A stretch of DNA of 64,000 nucleotides, taken from Bacteroidales bacterium 52_46. Lineage in GTDB: Bacteria > Bacteroidota > Bacteroidia > Bacteroidales > Muribaculaceae. The position numbers and the translations under genes are program-made. How positions within the stretch are numbered: the first letter of the stretch is position 1; every line of letters begins with the position of its first letter. This document shows, piece by piece, positions 1-8,546 of this stretch. Below the pieces are notes generated by a model that worked only from the letters and a program-made list of their open reading frames with translations, ran no database searches and was not told the origin of the DNA. The stretch is taken from assembly GCA_001915385.1 (NCBI GenBank), contig MNQK01000003.1, forward strand, positions 1 to 64,000. Reading direction: 5' to 3'.

Positions 1-99
1 ATATCCATTATTCCCCGCATGCCTCCGTTTCACTCCGGCATACGGGGTTACGAATAATCAGCGTCCTCTGGACGCTTAGATGCTTAAGTAAACAGCATT
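1..99. repeat. Intergenic hairpin repeats with a CTTAAGTAAACAGCATT copy
   Basis: No gene is seen in the first 221 bases. Positions 13-47 form an imperfect hairpin (CCCCG-ATGCC against its complement). Positions 61-75 form a perfect hairpin (GCGTCC, loop TCT, GGACGC). Positions 83-99 read CTTAAGTAAACAGCATT, a 17-mer that recurs exactly at 7447-7463 and 29315-29331, always between genes. This is one of several dispersed palindromic repeat families in the window. Function is unknown. Confidence 0.7.
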
Positions 100-158
100 A
101 TGACGCAAGGAGATTGAAAAATGTAAAAATTCGCCATCGTTCCTTGTGATTTTTTTCG

Positions 159-166
159 TATATTTG
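159..166 (+). promoter_or_regulatory. Probable -7 promoter motif of parE
   Basis: TATATTTG fits the Bacteroidales -7 consensus TAnnTTTG and lies 55 bases before the parE start. No TTG sits at the usual 19-21 base spacing upstream (the nearest is at 144-146), so the -33 part is weak. Confidence 0.4.
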
Positions 167-221
167 CAAAAATAGATTATTTTAATTATCGTTCGTACGG
201 AAAAAGATTAAAAAATCGCAC

Positions 222-2180
222 ATGGAGCAGGACGACATATTCAGCAGTGATTTCGGGGATGACGAGCAGCAGAATGCCAATGCTCGGGAGGAAGTGGCGT
301 ATACCGAAGATAATATTGTGACCCTTGACTGGAGGGAGCATATCAGGCGGCGTCCGGGTATGTATATCGGCAAACTCGGCGACGGATCTAACTTCGACGA
401 CGGCATCTATGTGCTTCTGAAGGAGGTGCTCGACAACTCCATCGACGAATATATGATGGGCTACGGCAAGCAGATAACCGTGGACGTGACGGAGACAACC
501 GTTGCTGTACGCGACTATGGCCGCGGCATCCCTTTGGGAAAACTCATCGAAGTAGCGTCTAAAATGAACACCGGCGGCAAATACGACTCAAAGGCGTTCA
601 AGAAATCGGTGGGTCTGAACGGTGTCGGCATAAAGGCCGTCAACGCGCTTTCGTCAGATTTCATCATCAAGAGCGTGCGCGACGGACAGGCACGCCAGGC
701 TGTGTTCTGCGAGGGTAAGTTGGTGTCGGAGGAAGAGCCGTTCGCCACCGACGAACCGAACGGCACATACGTGAACTTCACCCCCGACAGCACCATATTC
801 CGCGATTACGCATACCGCGAGGAGTATATAGTGCCGCTGTTCAAGAACTATACGTTCCTCAACACCGGACTTTCAATCATATACAACGGCAAACGCTACC
901 ATTCGCGCAACGGTCTGCTTGACCTTCTGCGCGAGAACATAACCAAAGAACCCCTCTACCCCATCATACATCTCAAAGGGGAGGATATAGAGATAGCCCT
1001 CACCCACGCCAACCAGTACGGAGAGGAGTATTATTCGTTTGTCAACGGCCAGCATACCACACAAGGTGGCACCCACTTAGCAGCTTTCAAGGAGTCTGTC
1101 TCACGCACGCTGAAGGATTATTTCGGCCGCAATTTCGAGTATTCCGACATACGCAACGGCATGATTGCCGCCATCGCCATCAAGGTGGAGGAGCCGGTGT
1201 TCGAATCGCAGACAAAGACGAAACTCGGTTCACGCGACATGGGGCCGGATGGTCCGACGGTAGCCAAATTCATCAGTGACTTCGTCAAAAAAGAGCTTGA
1301 CAACTATCTCCACAAAAATCTGGAGACAGCGGAAATAATACTCAAGAAGGTGCAGGAGAGCGAGCGCGAACGCAAGGCGATGGCCGGTGTGACCAAACTT
1401 GCCCGCGAACGCGCCAAGAAAGTAAACCTGCACAACCGCAAACTTCTTGACTGCCGCGTACATCTGAATGACGTAAAGGGCGACGAGGAGAAGAAAGCAG
1501 CGTCGTCAATCTTCATCACCGAGGGTGACTCGGCCGCCGGCTCGATAACCAAGATACGCAACGTGGAGACACAGGCCGTGTTCTCGCTGCGAGGCAAGCC
1601 GCTCAATTCCTACGGACTGACACAGAAGGTAGTGTACGAGAACGAGGAGTTCAACTTGCTTCAGGCGGCTCTCAATATCGAGGAGGGCATCGACGGACTG
1701 CGCTACAACAATGTAATCATCGCAACAGATGCCGATGTCGACGGAATGCACATACGCCTGCTGATGCTGACCTTCTTCCTGCAATTTTTCCCCGATCTTG
1801 TGAAGAAAGGCCATGTGTACGTATTGCAGACGCCATTGTTCCGTGTGCGCAACCGCGATACCGTGCGCCGCGCCAAGGGCAAAGGGAAAGGGGAGAAAAA
1901 AGATGAGACATATTACTGCTACACCGACGACGAACGGATAGAAGCCATCAACAAGCTCGGCAACAAGGCGGAAATCACCCGATTCAAAGGTCTCGGTGAA
2001 ATTTCGCCGGAGGAATTCCGCGATTTTATCGGTCCCGACATGCGTCTTGACCGCGTGACGCTGCGCAAGGAGGACGGAGTGGCCGAATTGCTGGAATTCT
2101 ATATGGGCAAGAATACGTCGGAACGACAGACATTTATCATCGACAACCTTGTAATCGAGGATGACGAGGCCATATCGTAA
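222..2180 (+). CDS. parE: DNA topoisomerase IV subunit B
   Basis: This is the ATPase subunit of a type IIA topoisomerase, which decatenates and relaxes DNA together with ParC. Visible in order: an acidic N-terminal tail, RRPGMYIG (about 43-50), the GHKL ATP-site helix EVLDNSIDEY (68-77), GLNGVGIKAVNALS, the TOPRIM motif EGDSAAG (about 434) and DADVDG (about 503), then RFKGLGE near the end. At 652 residues it lacks the large GyrB-type insertion and its size matches the Bacteroidales subunit annotated as ParE. GyrB is the main alternative name. parC is not in this window. The ATG at 222 is the first in frame after the -7 motif. coaD follows 24 bases later on the same strand. Confidence 0.9.
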   Translation: MEQDDIFSSDFGDDEQQNANAREEVAYTEDNIVTLDWREHIRRRPGMYIGKLGDGSNFDDGIYVLLKEVLDNSIDEYMMGYGKQITVDVTETTVAVRDYGRGIPLGKLIEVASKMNTGGKYDSKAFKKSVGLNGVGIKAVNALSSDFIIKSVRDGQARQAVFCEGKLVSEEEPFATDEPNGTYVNFTPDSTIFRDYAYREEYIVPLFKNYTFLNTGLSIIYNGKRYHSRNGLLDLLRENITKEPLYPIIHLKGEDIEIALTHANQYGEEYYSFVNGQHTTQGGTHLAAFKESVSRTLKDYFGRNFEYSDIRNGMIAAIAIKVEEPVFESQTKTKLGSRDMGPDGPTVAKFISDFVKKELDNYLHKNLETAEIILKKVQESERERKAMAGVTKLARERAKKVNLHNRKLLDCRVHLNDVKGDEEKKAASSIFITEGDSAAGSITKIRNVETQAVFSLRGKPLNSYGLTQKVVYENEEFNLLQAALNIEEGIDGLRYNNVIIATDADVDGMHIRLLMLTFFLQFFPDLVKKGHVYVLQTPLFRVRNRDTVRRAKGKGKGEKKDETYYCYTDDERIEAINKLGNKAEITRFKGLGEISPEEFRDFIGPDMRLDRVTLRKEDGVAELLEFYMGKNTSERQTFIIDNLVIEDDEAIS

Positions 2181-2204
2181 AAATTATTTCATAAATATGT
2201 TTTG

Positions 2205-2711
2205 ATGCATACGGACAGCAATGACATAACGGAAAGAGAGGCGGCCGCAGGGCGCAGAGCAATGTTCCCCGGGTCGTTCAACCCGTTTACCATCGGGCAT
2301 CAGTCGCTTGTGGACCGCGGACTCGAACTGTTTGATACGGTAGTCATTGCCGCAGGAATCAGTTCCAAGAAGCAGGTGTCCGAGGCGGAAATCATCGCCC
2401 GACTCGAGCCGATAAGAGCGCTGTATGCCGGAAATCCGCGTGTCGAAGTGACATATTACACGGGACTTACGGTAGACGCGGCACGCCGGCACGGATGCAA
2501 ATTCCTGCTTCGGGGCATACGCAACACCATCGACATGGAGTATGAAAGGTCGCTTGCCGACATCAACCGCCGCATATCGGGCATAGAAACCGTGCTGCTG
2601 TTCACGCTGCCCGAACTGTCGGCAGTGTCATCGTCGACAGTACGTGAGCTGCAACACTACGGACACGACGTCAGCGAATTCATGCCGAATACAGGAGATT
2701 CGGAAGAATAA
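2205..2711 (+). CDS. coaD: Pantetheine-phosphate adenylyltransferase
   Basis: CoaD makes dephospho-CoA from 4'-phosphopantetheine and ATP, the fourth step of coenzyme A synthesis, in the cytoplasm. The nucleotidyltransferase signature FPGSFNPFTIGH is near residue 21, KFLLRGIRN carries the substrate-binding Arg, and ELSAVSSSTVRE is the C-terminal ISSTxVRE-like motif. The ATG at 2205 gives about 20 extra N-terminal residues compared with the family; a TTG at 2202 and an internal ATG at 2262 are other possible starts, the latter placing MFPGSF at the very end. It sits 24 bases after parE and is probably cotranscribed. Confidence 0.93.
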   Translation: MHTDSNDITEREAAAGRRAMFPGSFNPFTIGHQSLVDRGLELFDTVVIAAGISSKKQVSEAEIIARLEPIRALYAGNPRVEVTYYTGLTVDAARRHGCKFLLRGIRNTIDMEYERSLADINRRISGIETVLLFTLPELSAVSSSTVRELQHYGHDVSEFMPNTGDSEE

Positions 2712-2783
2712 ACAACGACCGCCGAAACTGCGTTCAACGAATAATAAGACAACTTCCAACCAGGTACAATATATAAACTACAA

Positions 2784-3689
2784 ATGGAAAAGACCGACAC
2801 ACCAGAAAAAGCGGCACAGGCCGGAGAAAAGACGGCGGTGCTGCTGATGCACTGCCCCGACCGACCCGGCATCATCGCCATACTCACCGAATTCATAAAT
2901 GCCAACGGCGGAAATATCCTCTATCTCGACCAGTATGTCGACCGTGTCAACTCGGTATTCTACATGCGCGTACAGTGGGATCTTGAAGGGTTCGCAATCC
3001 CCGCCGAAAAGATACGCGACTATTTCGACACTCTTTACGCACAACGCTTTGAGGTGAGCTACAACCTCTATTTCACCGGCACGCCCCAGCGCATGGCAAT
3101 CTTCGTGTCAAAAATGTCGCACTGCATCTATGACCTGCTTGCCCGCTACAGAGCCGGTGAATGGAAAGAGTGGAATGTGGAGATACCGGTGATAGTCAGC
3201 AACCATCCCGACCTGAAATATGTGGCCGACCAGTTCGGCATACCGTTTGAGGTAATATCCGTTACCCGCGAGAACAAGCCGCAGGCCGAAGCGCAGCAGT
3301 TCGCGCTGCTTGAGCACTACAATATCGATTTTGTAGTTCTTGCCCGCTACATGCAGGTGCTGTCAGACGATTTCACACGCCGTTATCCCAACCGGGTAAT
3401 CAACATACACCACTCGTTCCTGCCCGCATTCATCGGGTCGAAGCCATATCATGCAGCCCACCAGCGCGGAGTAAAACTCATAGGAGCGACAAGCCACTAC
3501 GTGACAGCCGACCTTGACGCAGGTCCCATCATAGAACAGGACATCGTGCGCATCACTCACAAAGACACAGTAGACGATCTGGTGAAGAAGGGTCGCGACC
3601 TCGAAAAGATTGTGCTGGCGCGCGCAGTCGAGAAGCATCTCCAACACAAGATATTGCCGTACGGAAACAAAACGGTGGTATTCAACTGA
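2784..3689 (+). CDS. purU: Formyltetrahydrofolate deformylase
   Basis: PurU hydrolyses 10-formyl-THF to formate and THF, balancing one-carbon units and supplying formate for purine synthesis. The N-terminal ACT domain starts with MHCPDRPGIIAILTEFI (about 15-90). The C-terminal formyltransferase-fold domain has the catalytic N-x-H in NIHHSFLP and the Asp of DLDAGPII. The length of 301 residues is slightly above the 280 of the E. coli enzyme. The ATG at 2784 follows coaD after 72 bases, and the S41 protease follows after 10 bases, so purU and the protease are very likely cotranscribed. Confidence 0.93.
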   Translation: MEKTDTPEKAAQAGEKTAVLLMHCPDRPGIIAILTEFINANGGNILYLDQYVDRVNSVFYMRVQWDLEGFAIPAEKIRDYFDTLYAQRFEVSYNLYFTGTPQRMAIFVSKMSHCIYDLLARYRAGEWKEWNVEIPVIVSNHPDLKYVADQFGIPFEVISVTRENKPQAEAQQFALLEHYNIDFVVLARYMQVLSDDFTRRYPNRVINIHHSFLPAFIGSKPYHAAHQRGVKLIGATSHYVTADLDAGPIIEQDIVRITHKDTVDDLVKKGRDLEKIVLARAVEKHLQHKILPYGNKTVVFN

Positions 3690-3699
3690 AAAAACCGAT

Positions 3700-5298
3700 A
3701 TGAAATTAACAAAATACCTTCTTCTGTTGCCCGCGGCCTTACTATGCCTTGTAGACGCCGCGGCCAAAAACGAGCCTCTCAAGGGCTTTGACAAAATAGG
3801 CTACACAAGCCGTATTATCGAATCGTTCTATTTGGACAGCATCGACAATGACAAACTTGCCGAAGAAGCCATCGTAGCGATGCTCAAGACGCTCGACCCG
3901 CATTCGCTATATTCCAATCCGGAAGAGACCAAGGAACTGGTAACGCCGCTCGAGGGGAATTTTTCGGGGATAGGCATCCAGTTCAATATGCTCAACGATA
4001 CACTTATAGTGATACAGACCACCTCGGGAGGTCCGTCGGAGAAAGTAGGAATACTCCCCGGCGACAAGATACTGAGCGCCGACACGACTATGATATCGGG
4101 AGTAAAACGCCCGCGCAACGAGATAATGAAAGCTCTCCGTGGGCCGAAAGGCACGCGTGTAGACGTGAAAGTGGCGCGCCGCAATGTGGAGGAGCCGATA
4201 GAGTTCCGCATCACCCGCGACGATATACCGGTCAACTCGGTCGACGCCGCCTACATGGCGTCGCCCGGCACAGGCTACATACGTCTGTCACGTTTCGCCG
4301 AGACATCATACGACGAGGTCCTCGAGGCTCTCAAAGGACTGGAAAAGCAGGGTATGAAACGCCTTATCTTCGACTTGGAGGATAATGGAGGCGGCATACT
4401 TGGAGCAGCAGCCGAGATAGCAGAACTCTTTCTCGACAAGGACGACCTCATCACCTATACGGAGTCGCCAAAATTAGGCACAACGCCTTACGTATCGCGC
4501 CAAAAAGGGCGCTACGCCGACCTGCCCGTGGCCGTGACCGTCAACCAATACAGCGCATCGGCATCCGAGATACTCTCGGGTGCGCTTCAGGACCACGACC
4601 GCGCCGTAGTAGTGGGGCGCCGCACGTTCGGCAAAGGCCTTGTGCAAAGGCCGTTTCCGTTTCCCGACGGATCGATGATACGTCTGACTGTCGCACGCTA
4701 CCACACTCCCTCCGGTCGCGTCATACAGAAACCTTACGAACGTGGTAAAGCCGAGGACTATGCGGCCGACATCAAGGCCCGTTATGACAACGGCGAATTC
4801 TACAGTGCCGACAGCATATCGTTTCCCGACTCGCTGAAATACACGACACTGCACCGGCACCGCACGGTATACGGTGGGGGCGGCATAATGCCCGACAAGT
4901 TCGTGCCCCTCGATACCGCGCTTTATACGCCCTACTACCGTGACCTGATGGCGAAAGGAGTATTCAATACCTTCTGCCTCGGATACACCAACGACCATCG
5001 GAAAGAACTGCAAAAAAAATATGATACGCAGGATAAATTCATCAAGAATTTCGATGTCGATGACAAGATGATGGGAGAATTTGTGGCGCAGGGGGAAAAA
5101 GACGGTGTGCCTGTCAATGACAACGAGCTTGCCCGCAGCCGTACTCTTATCGCCGCCATTATAAAGGGAATAATAGGGCGCGACCTGTTTGACACATCGA
5201 CCTATTTCAGAATAGTTAATCCGCTGCTCAACCCCATCTACCGCGAAGCATTGGAGATAATAAATTCACCGGAAGAATACGAAAAATATCTGAATTGA
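3700..5298 (+). CDS. S41 family C-terminal processing peptidase
   Basis: This is an exported serine protease of the Prc/CtpA type that trims or degrades envelope proteins at their C termini. The start at ATG 3700 yields a good signal peptide (MKLTKYLLLLPAALLCLVDA); an upstream in-frame ATG at 3610 lies inside purU and is unlikely. A helical region is followed by a PDZ domain (GIGIQFNMLNDTLIVIQ... PSEKVGILPGDKIL, about 85-170). The catalytic domain contains the Ser of YSASASEIL and the Lys of FGKGLVQ. The C-terminal 150 residues are an extension common in Bacteroidetes members. The stop codon lies inside the left arm of a 29-bp hairpin that ends the operon. Confidence 0.9.
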   Translation: MKLTKYLLLLPAALLCLVDAAAKNEPLKGFDKIGYTSRIIESFYLDSIDNDKLAEEAIVAMLKTLDPHSLYSNPEETKELVTPLEGNFSGIGIQFNMLNDTLIVIQTTSGGPSEKVGILPGDKILSADTTMISGVKRPRNEIMKALRGPKGTRVDVKVARRNVEEPIEFRITRDDIPVNSVDAAYMASPGTGYIRLSRFAETSYDEVLEALKGLEKQGMKRLIFDLEDNGGGILGAAAEIAELFLDKDDLITYTESPKLGTTPYVSRQKGRYADLPVAVTVNQYSASASEILSGALQDHDRAVVVGRRTFGKGLVQRPFPFPDGSMIRLTVARYHTPSGRVIQKPYERGKAEDYAADIKARYDNGEFYSADSISFPDSLKYTTLHRHRTVYGGGGIMPDKFVPLDTALYTPYYRDLMAKGVFNTFCLGYTNDHRKELQKKYDTQDKFIKNFDVDDKMMGEFVAQGEKDGVPVNDNELARSRTLIAAIIKGIIGRDLFDTSTYFRIVNPLLNPIYREALEIINSPEEYEKYLN

Positions 5299-5355
5299 AA
5301 TCAATAGAGCAGGGGTGTAGCAAAAGTGCTACACCCCTGCTCTATTGATTTCAAT
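5294..5355. terminator. Perfect 29-bp hairpin between convergent genes
   Basis: The arms at 5294-5322 and 5327-5355 are perfectly complementary over 29 bp with the loop AAAG. The structure includes the stop codon of the S41 protease and ends three bases before the stop of the convergent higA. It can act as a bidirectional terminator, although no long T-run follows. The stem length is far beyond a usual terminator, so it may instead belong to the palindromic repeats seen elsewhere in this window. Confidence 0.8.
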
Positions 5356-5358
5356 ATC

Positions 5359-5703
5359 TTATAATATCGCAGCGATATTACGTATTGATGAAAGGCGTGT
5401 CATAAATGAAGCGTCAGACTTAGCTACCTGCATATTATAATCGCGCTGAAGATTGAGGAGCAAATCAGCCGGGATACCCAATGCCGCTTCAATAAGAAGT
5501 GCCATTTCCGTATTAACGCCTCTCTTCCCTTTAATAATTTCATTAATGAGGGAGGGACTTACTCCAATACTTTCAGCGAGCTTTGCCTGAGTAATGTTAC
5601 TTGCTTCAAGCTCATCGTGAATAAGCTCCCCCGGATGGGTAGGCTCAAACGGAGTCAAATTATTTGCTATCATGTCGGTGGCAATGCCCGAAAGTGTAAT
5701 CAT
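5359..5703 (-). CDS. higA: HigA-family antitoxin (XRE HTH)
   Basis: This is the antitoxin of a type II toxin-antitoxin pair; it binds the HigB toxin and autorepresses the operon. After MITLSGIATDMIANNL comes the family motif PTHPGELIHDELEASNITQAKLAESIGVS, an XRE helix-turn-helix, then INEIIKGKRGVNTEMALLIEAALG. The ATG at 5703 lies one base after the toxin stop (TGATATG), which favours translational coupling; an in-frame upstream start would overlap the toxin by 29 bases. About 114 residues, a normal length. Confidence 0.88.
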   Translation of the reverse strand: MITLSGIATDMIANNLTPFEPTHPGELIHDELEASNITQAKLAESIGVSPSLINEIIKGKRGVNTEMALLIEAALGIPADLLLNLQRDYNMQVAKSDASFMTRLSSIRNIAAIL

Positions 5704-5704
5704 A

Positions 5705-6022
5705 TCAATCGTAGTGGTTTGAAAGTTCAACAATATTGCAAATGGTCAAAATCGGTTCTTCAATAGTTTCGCGCATGGTAAACTCTATCCGATACTGATT
5801 GTTAACTCTAATAGAAAATCGGTCGGATTTATTTCCTTTCAAGGCCTCGAAATTTAAAGAATTAATCCGATACAAGTCTTCTTTGCAAGAAGCCCATTTA
5901 AGATAATCAACGCTACGCTTATAGCGCTTGATTATATCAATCCTGTAGCGATGTTTCTTATCGCTACATTCTCCTTTATCATAGAGGTCTCTCAGATATT
6001 TTTCCCCGAATTCTACTATCAT
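5705..6022 (-). CDS. higB: HigB/RelE-type toxin
   Basis: This is a ribosome-dependent mRNA interferase of the RelE/ParE superfamily, expected to cut mRNA during translation when HigA is lost. The C-terminal part has the family pattern FSIRVNNQYRIEF followed by a strand ending IVELSNHYD. The protein has 105 residues. It is the first gene of the pair, which is the usual toxin-first order for higBA, and its promoter with a palindromic operator lies directly upstream (6040-6084). Confidence 0.87.
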   Translation of the reverse strand: MIVEFGEKYLRDLYDKGECSDKKHRYRIDIIKRYKRSVDYLKWASCKEDLYRINSLNFEALKGNKSDRFSIRVNNQYRIEFTMRETIEEPILTICNIVELSNHYD

Positions 6023-6039
6023 ATATTTATATTACAGGA

Positions 6040-6084
6040 CAAAGGTATGAAAAGTATTTAATTCTTCACAAAACTGTGAAGAAT
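6040..6084 (-). promoter_or_regulatory. higBA promoter with palindromic operator
   Basis: On the minus strand TACCTTTG (6047-6040) matches the Bacteroidales -7 motif, and TTG (6071-6069) sits 21 bases upstream as the -33 element. A perfect 10-bp inverted repeat, ATTCTTCACA-AAAC-TGTGAAGAAT (6061-6084), covers the -33 element. Placement over the promoter of a toxin-antitoxin operon fits a HigA autorepression site. Confidence 0.75.
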
Positions 6085-6981
6085 ATTTTCAGAATGCACC
6101 CCATGAAAGATTCTTCCGCCACAATCCGAAATTACAGTGCATATTCCACTTCCCATTTAATATCGCTTTCCGCGGTTAAAAACCGCGGCTATTATAACAT
6201 CCTATTAATCAATTACGTAGTAGCCGCGGTTTCTTTGCATAGCAAAGCGCCAAAGGCGATGATTAACCGCGGACAATAAAGCCTGCAATTGTCATATTGT
6301 CATGCACTGCGATTTCGGATTGAGGCATTCTTCCGATTCTCATAAAACGAAGGCGAAGGCAATCGCAGTATGCGGTTGCCTTCGCACGATTGACACGGTG
6401 GGTACTGTCAGCAGCGGCCACCGTGCCGCCTATCACACTTTATTACCCTATCTAATGGTCGATTAAACCGCCTGTCAATCAATCCGCCTTATCGTTAACT
6501 TACCGCACCGACAAGGCCGATCAGTACACGATTATAGTCGACAGGCTGAAAAACCAACCGCTTTTTCCTTCTAAAAAACATGAGACAACCCATTTATTAT
6601 CCCATAGCCATTACCCTGAGAAACCATCAGTACCGGTCCCGAATACGCTTTTATATCTGCACTACCCCAATCAGCTCCATGATAATGAAACCAACACGTT
6701 AATTCCAGACATTGCATCAAATAGTTGAAAATAAAATAAGAATAACTGAAATGTCAAGGACGAGTATTAGCTATCATGAGAGATAAAAGTATTATATGCA
6801 CTAAATTGCTTTCAACATGCGTAATGCTCAGTAGCAACGGCTCGCAAATGTAAAAATTTATTTTTAAACAACAGACAAATTATTTACTAAAAAACTGATA
6901 AAATCGCCCGAATTAATGTTAAACTTTGTAAAATCACCTTTCAACATTTGATTTATGGATAAAATTTAACTAAATCGAGGG
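6085..6981. other. Gene-free stretch with a palindromic element
   Basis: About 900 bases contain no convincing coding region. The 67-codon frame at 6076-6279 runs through the repeat at 6170-6272 and is not credible. The rest is AT-rich with no recognised RNA gene. It separates the higBA pair from a small membrane protein gene. Confidence 0.6.
6170..6272. repeat. CCGCGG-bounded palindromic element, copy 1
   Basis: The element begins with the palindrome CCGCGGTTAAAAACCGCGG (6170-6188) and ends with TAGTAGCCGCGGTTT and a terminal TTAACCGCGG (6218-6272). The same layout recurs at 11254-11349 with a different middle. Both copies lie between genes. It may fold into nested hairpins. Confidence 0.7.
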
Positions 6982-7251
6982 TTAAATGACACCTACCAAC
7001 GCCCACATCGACAGATGAGTAAGCAACATAAGGGCGATAATAATCCACGTCATGACTGTCCGCCGGCCATAACATTGCCATGCGAGCAGGGAAGCAGCAA
7101 TTACATAGGCAGGGTACAACCAAAGAAAATACCGATTACCTCCGGCAATATCGTGCGACATAGAGAGCATAAGTGGGAAAGCGAGTACGGGAAGTGCCGC
7201 GATTATTATAATCACGGTCATCCACGCGGGCACTCTTGAAGGTTGTTTCAT
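6982..7251 (-). CDS. Small three-TM membrane protein
   Basis: Not recognised as a named family. From the ATG at 7251 the 89-residue product has three hydrophobic segments (TVIIIIAALPVLAFPLML, FLWLYPAYVIAASLLAW, VMTWIIIALMLLTHLSMWALV) with short charged links, so it should sit in the inner membrane. A longer start at 7281 adds ten residues without membrane character. It stands alone between repeat-rich spacers, with no operon partner. The regular hydrophobic pattern makes it more likely real than most short frames here. Confidence 0.55.
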   Translation of the reverse strand: MKQPSRVPAWMTVIIIIAALPVLAFPLMLSMSHDIAGGNRYFLWLYPAYVIAASLLAWQCYGRRTVMTWIIIALMLLTHLSMWALVGVI

Positions 7252-7511
7252 ATCTTGACAGGATTTTAAGATGAAATGCAATTATAAGCTTTGGGACGAG
7301 GGCGTCCGGCCTCCGTAGTATTATCCTTATACTGTTAGTTACTACGGATATACCATTAGATAATAGAGGATGTGCGTCCCTACTTTGTTAGCCGAAATTT
7401 CGCAGTTTTGCAACGCACCCGCCCCGCTCAACCCCACTCGACTCAGCTTAAGTAAACAGCATTGAATCGCGTTTATACAAATACTACATTGAAGGATGGA
7501 AACGGGAGAGA
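7252..7511. repeat. Intergenic repeat cluster
   Basis: Positions 7380-7414 are a 35-mer that matches, in inverted orientation, 13367-13401 with two differences, and more loosely 35921-35946. Positions 7447-7463 are an exact CTTAAGTAAACAGCATT copy. A weak inverted repeat (GGGACG...CGTCCC) surrounds 7291-7380. Nothing coding is seen. Confidence 0.7.
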
Positions 7512-8525
7512 TTATTTGAATTTTTTCTTTTCGGCGAGGTATGCGTCGACTGTGGCGCGGACTCCGCGCTGCAGGGGGTAGTCGGCGTGGAAGCCAAAAT
7601 CGGCCTGAGCCTCACTGACGTCGCAATTCCAGTTGCGCTGCTTCATGATTTTGTATTTATCTCTATTGAGCGTTGAGGCTTTTCCGCGCCATGCAGCAAA
7701 TTTTTCCGCTACCGTAGATACTGCAAGCACCACCCACATGGGCAGTTTGAGCGGCAGGACCCAGCGGCCGCCAAGCGCCTCCGACACCATGCTGCGGAAT
7801 TCCTTCTGTGTATATGCCTGCGGCTCGGATATGATGTAGGTCTTGTCGCTGACGCCGGAGGCAAGAGCATCGAACATAGCTCCGACAAGGTCGTCGACAT
7901 AGATGAATGTCAGCATCTGCTTGCGGTAGCCCATGCCCACGTCGATATGGCCGTCGATGCTTTTTATCATCATCAGATAGTCTTTTTCGCGCGGGCCGTA
8001 GACTCCGGTCGCGCGGAAAATGATATAATGAAGTCCCGAACGGTAACGGAGGTATTCTTCCGCCTTCATTTTGGAGAGTCCGTAGCGGGTATTGGGATGA
8101 GGCACGTCGGCATTGGTGATCGGACGATATGTCTTTTCGTCGACAGGCCCCATAGCGCTGAGCGAGCTCATGTACAGGAATCTGTCAGGCTCCTTGCCGG
8201 AGGATTTGAGCGCATCGATGATATTTACGAGGTAACGATAGTTGATTTTGTCGAAATCGCGGAAATTGGCGCATTTCGTGGCTCCCAGGTTGTGGATTAC
8301 ATAATCCCAGCGTTCGCCGTCGGGGAGAGCGTCGCGCATGGCGGCGGCAATGGCCTGCGGGTCGTCGTAGTCGAGCACAAGGAAATGCAGTCGCGGGTCA
8401 TCGAGATAGCGGCGCGAAGTCGACGCCCTCACCGCTACAGTCACGTCATAGCCGCGTTCGAGCCCTTGTCGGGCAATGAAGCCGCCGATAAATCCGCCGG
8501 CGCCTATTACGAGTAACCTTTTCAT
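7512..8525 (-). CDS. NAD-dependent epimerase/dehydratase
   Basis: This is an extended short-chain dehydrogenase/reductase. The N-terminal Rossmann motif is GAGGFIGGFIA (about residues 8-18), the catalytic Tyr and Lys are in YGLSKMKAEEY (about 148-158), and the Ser is in MSSLSAMGP. Family members act on nucleotide sugars or related carbonyl substrates; the substrate cannot be read from the sequence. It follows the glycosyltransferase by 21 bases on the same strand, so the two form an operon, which supports a role in cell-surface sugar metabolism. Confidence 0.82.
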   Translation of the reverse strand: MKRLLVIGAGGFIGGFIARQGLERGYDVTVAVRASTSRRYLDDPRLHFLVLDYDDPQAIAAAMRDALPDGERWDYVIHNLGATKCANFRDFDKINYRYLVNIIDALKSSGKEPDRFLYMSSLSAMGPVDEKTYRPITNADVPHPNTRYGLSKMKAEEYLRYRSGLHYIIFRATGVYGPREKDYLMMIKSIDGHIDVGMGYRKQMLTFIYVDDLVGAMFDALASGVSDKTYIISEPQAYTQKEFRSMVSEALGGRWVLPLKLPMWVVLAVSTVAEKFAAWRGKASTLNRDKYKIMKQRNWNCDVSEAQADFGFHADYPLQRGVRATVDAYLAEKKKFK

Positions 8526-8546
8526 ATATATATTTTCTATTATTTT

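Noticed and set aside
6076..6279. 67-codon plus-strand frame after higBA
   Set aside because: It runs through the higBA operator and the palindromic element 6170-6272 and has no protein-like pattern.
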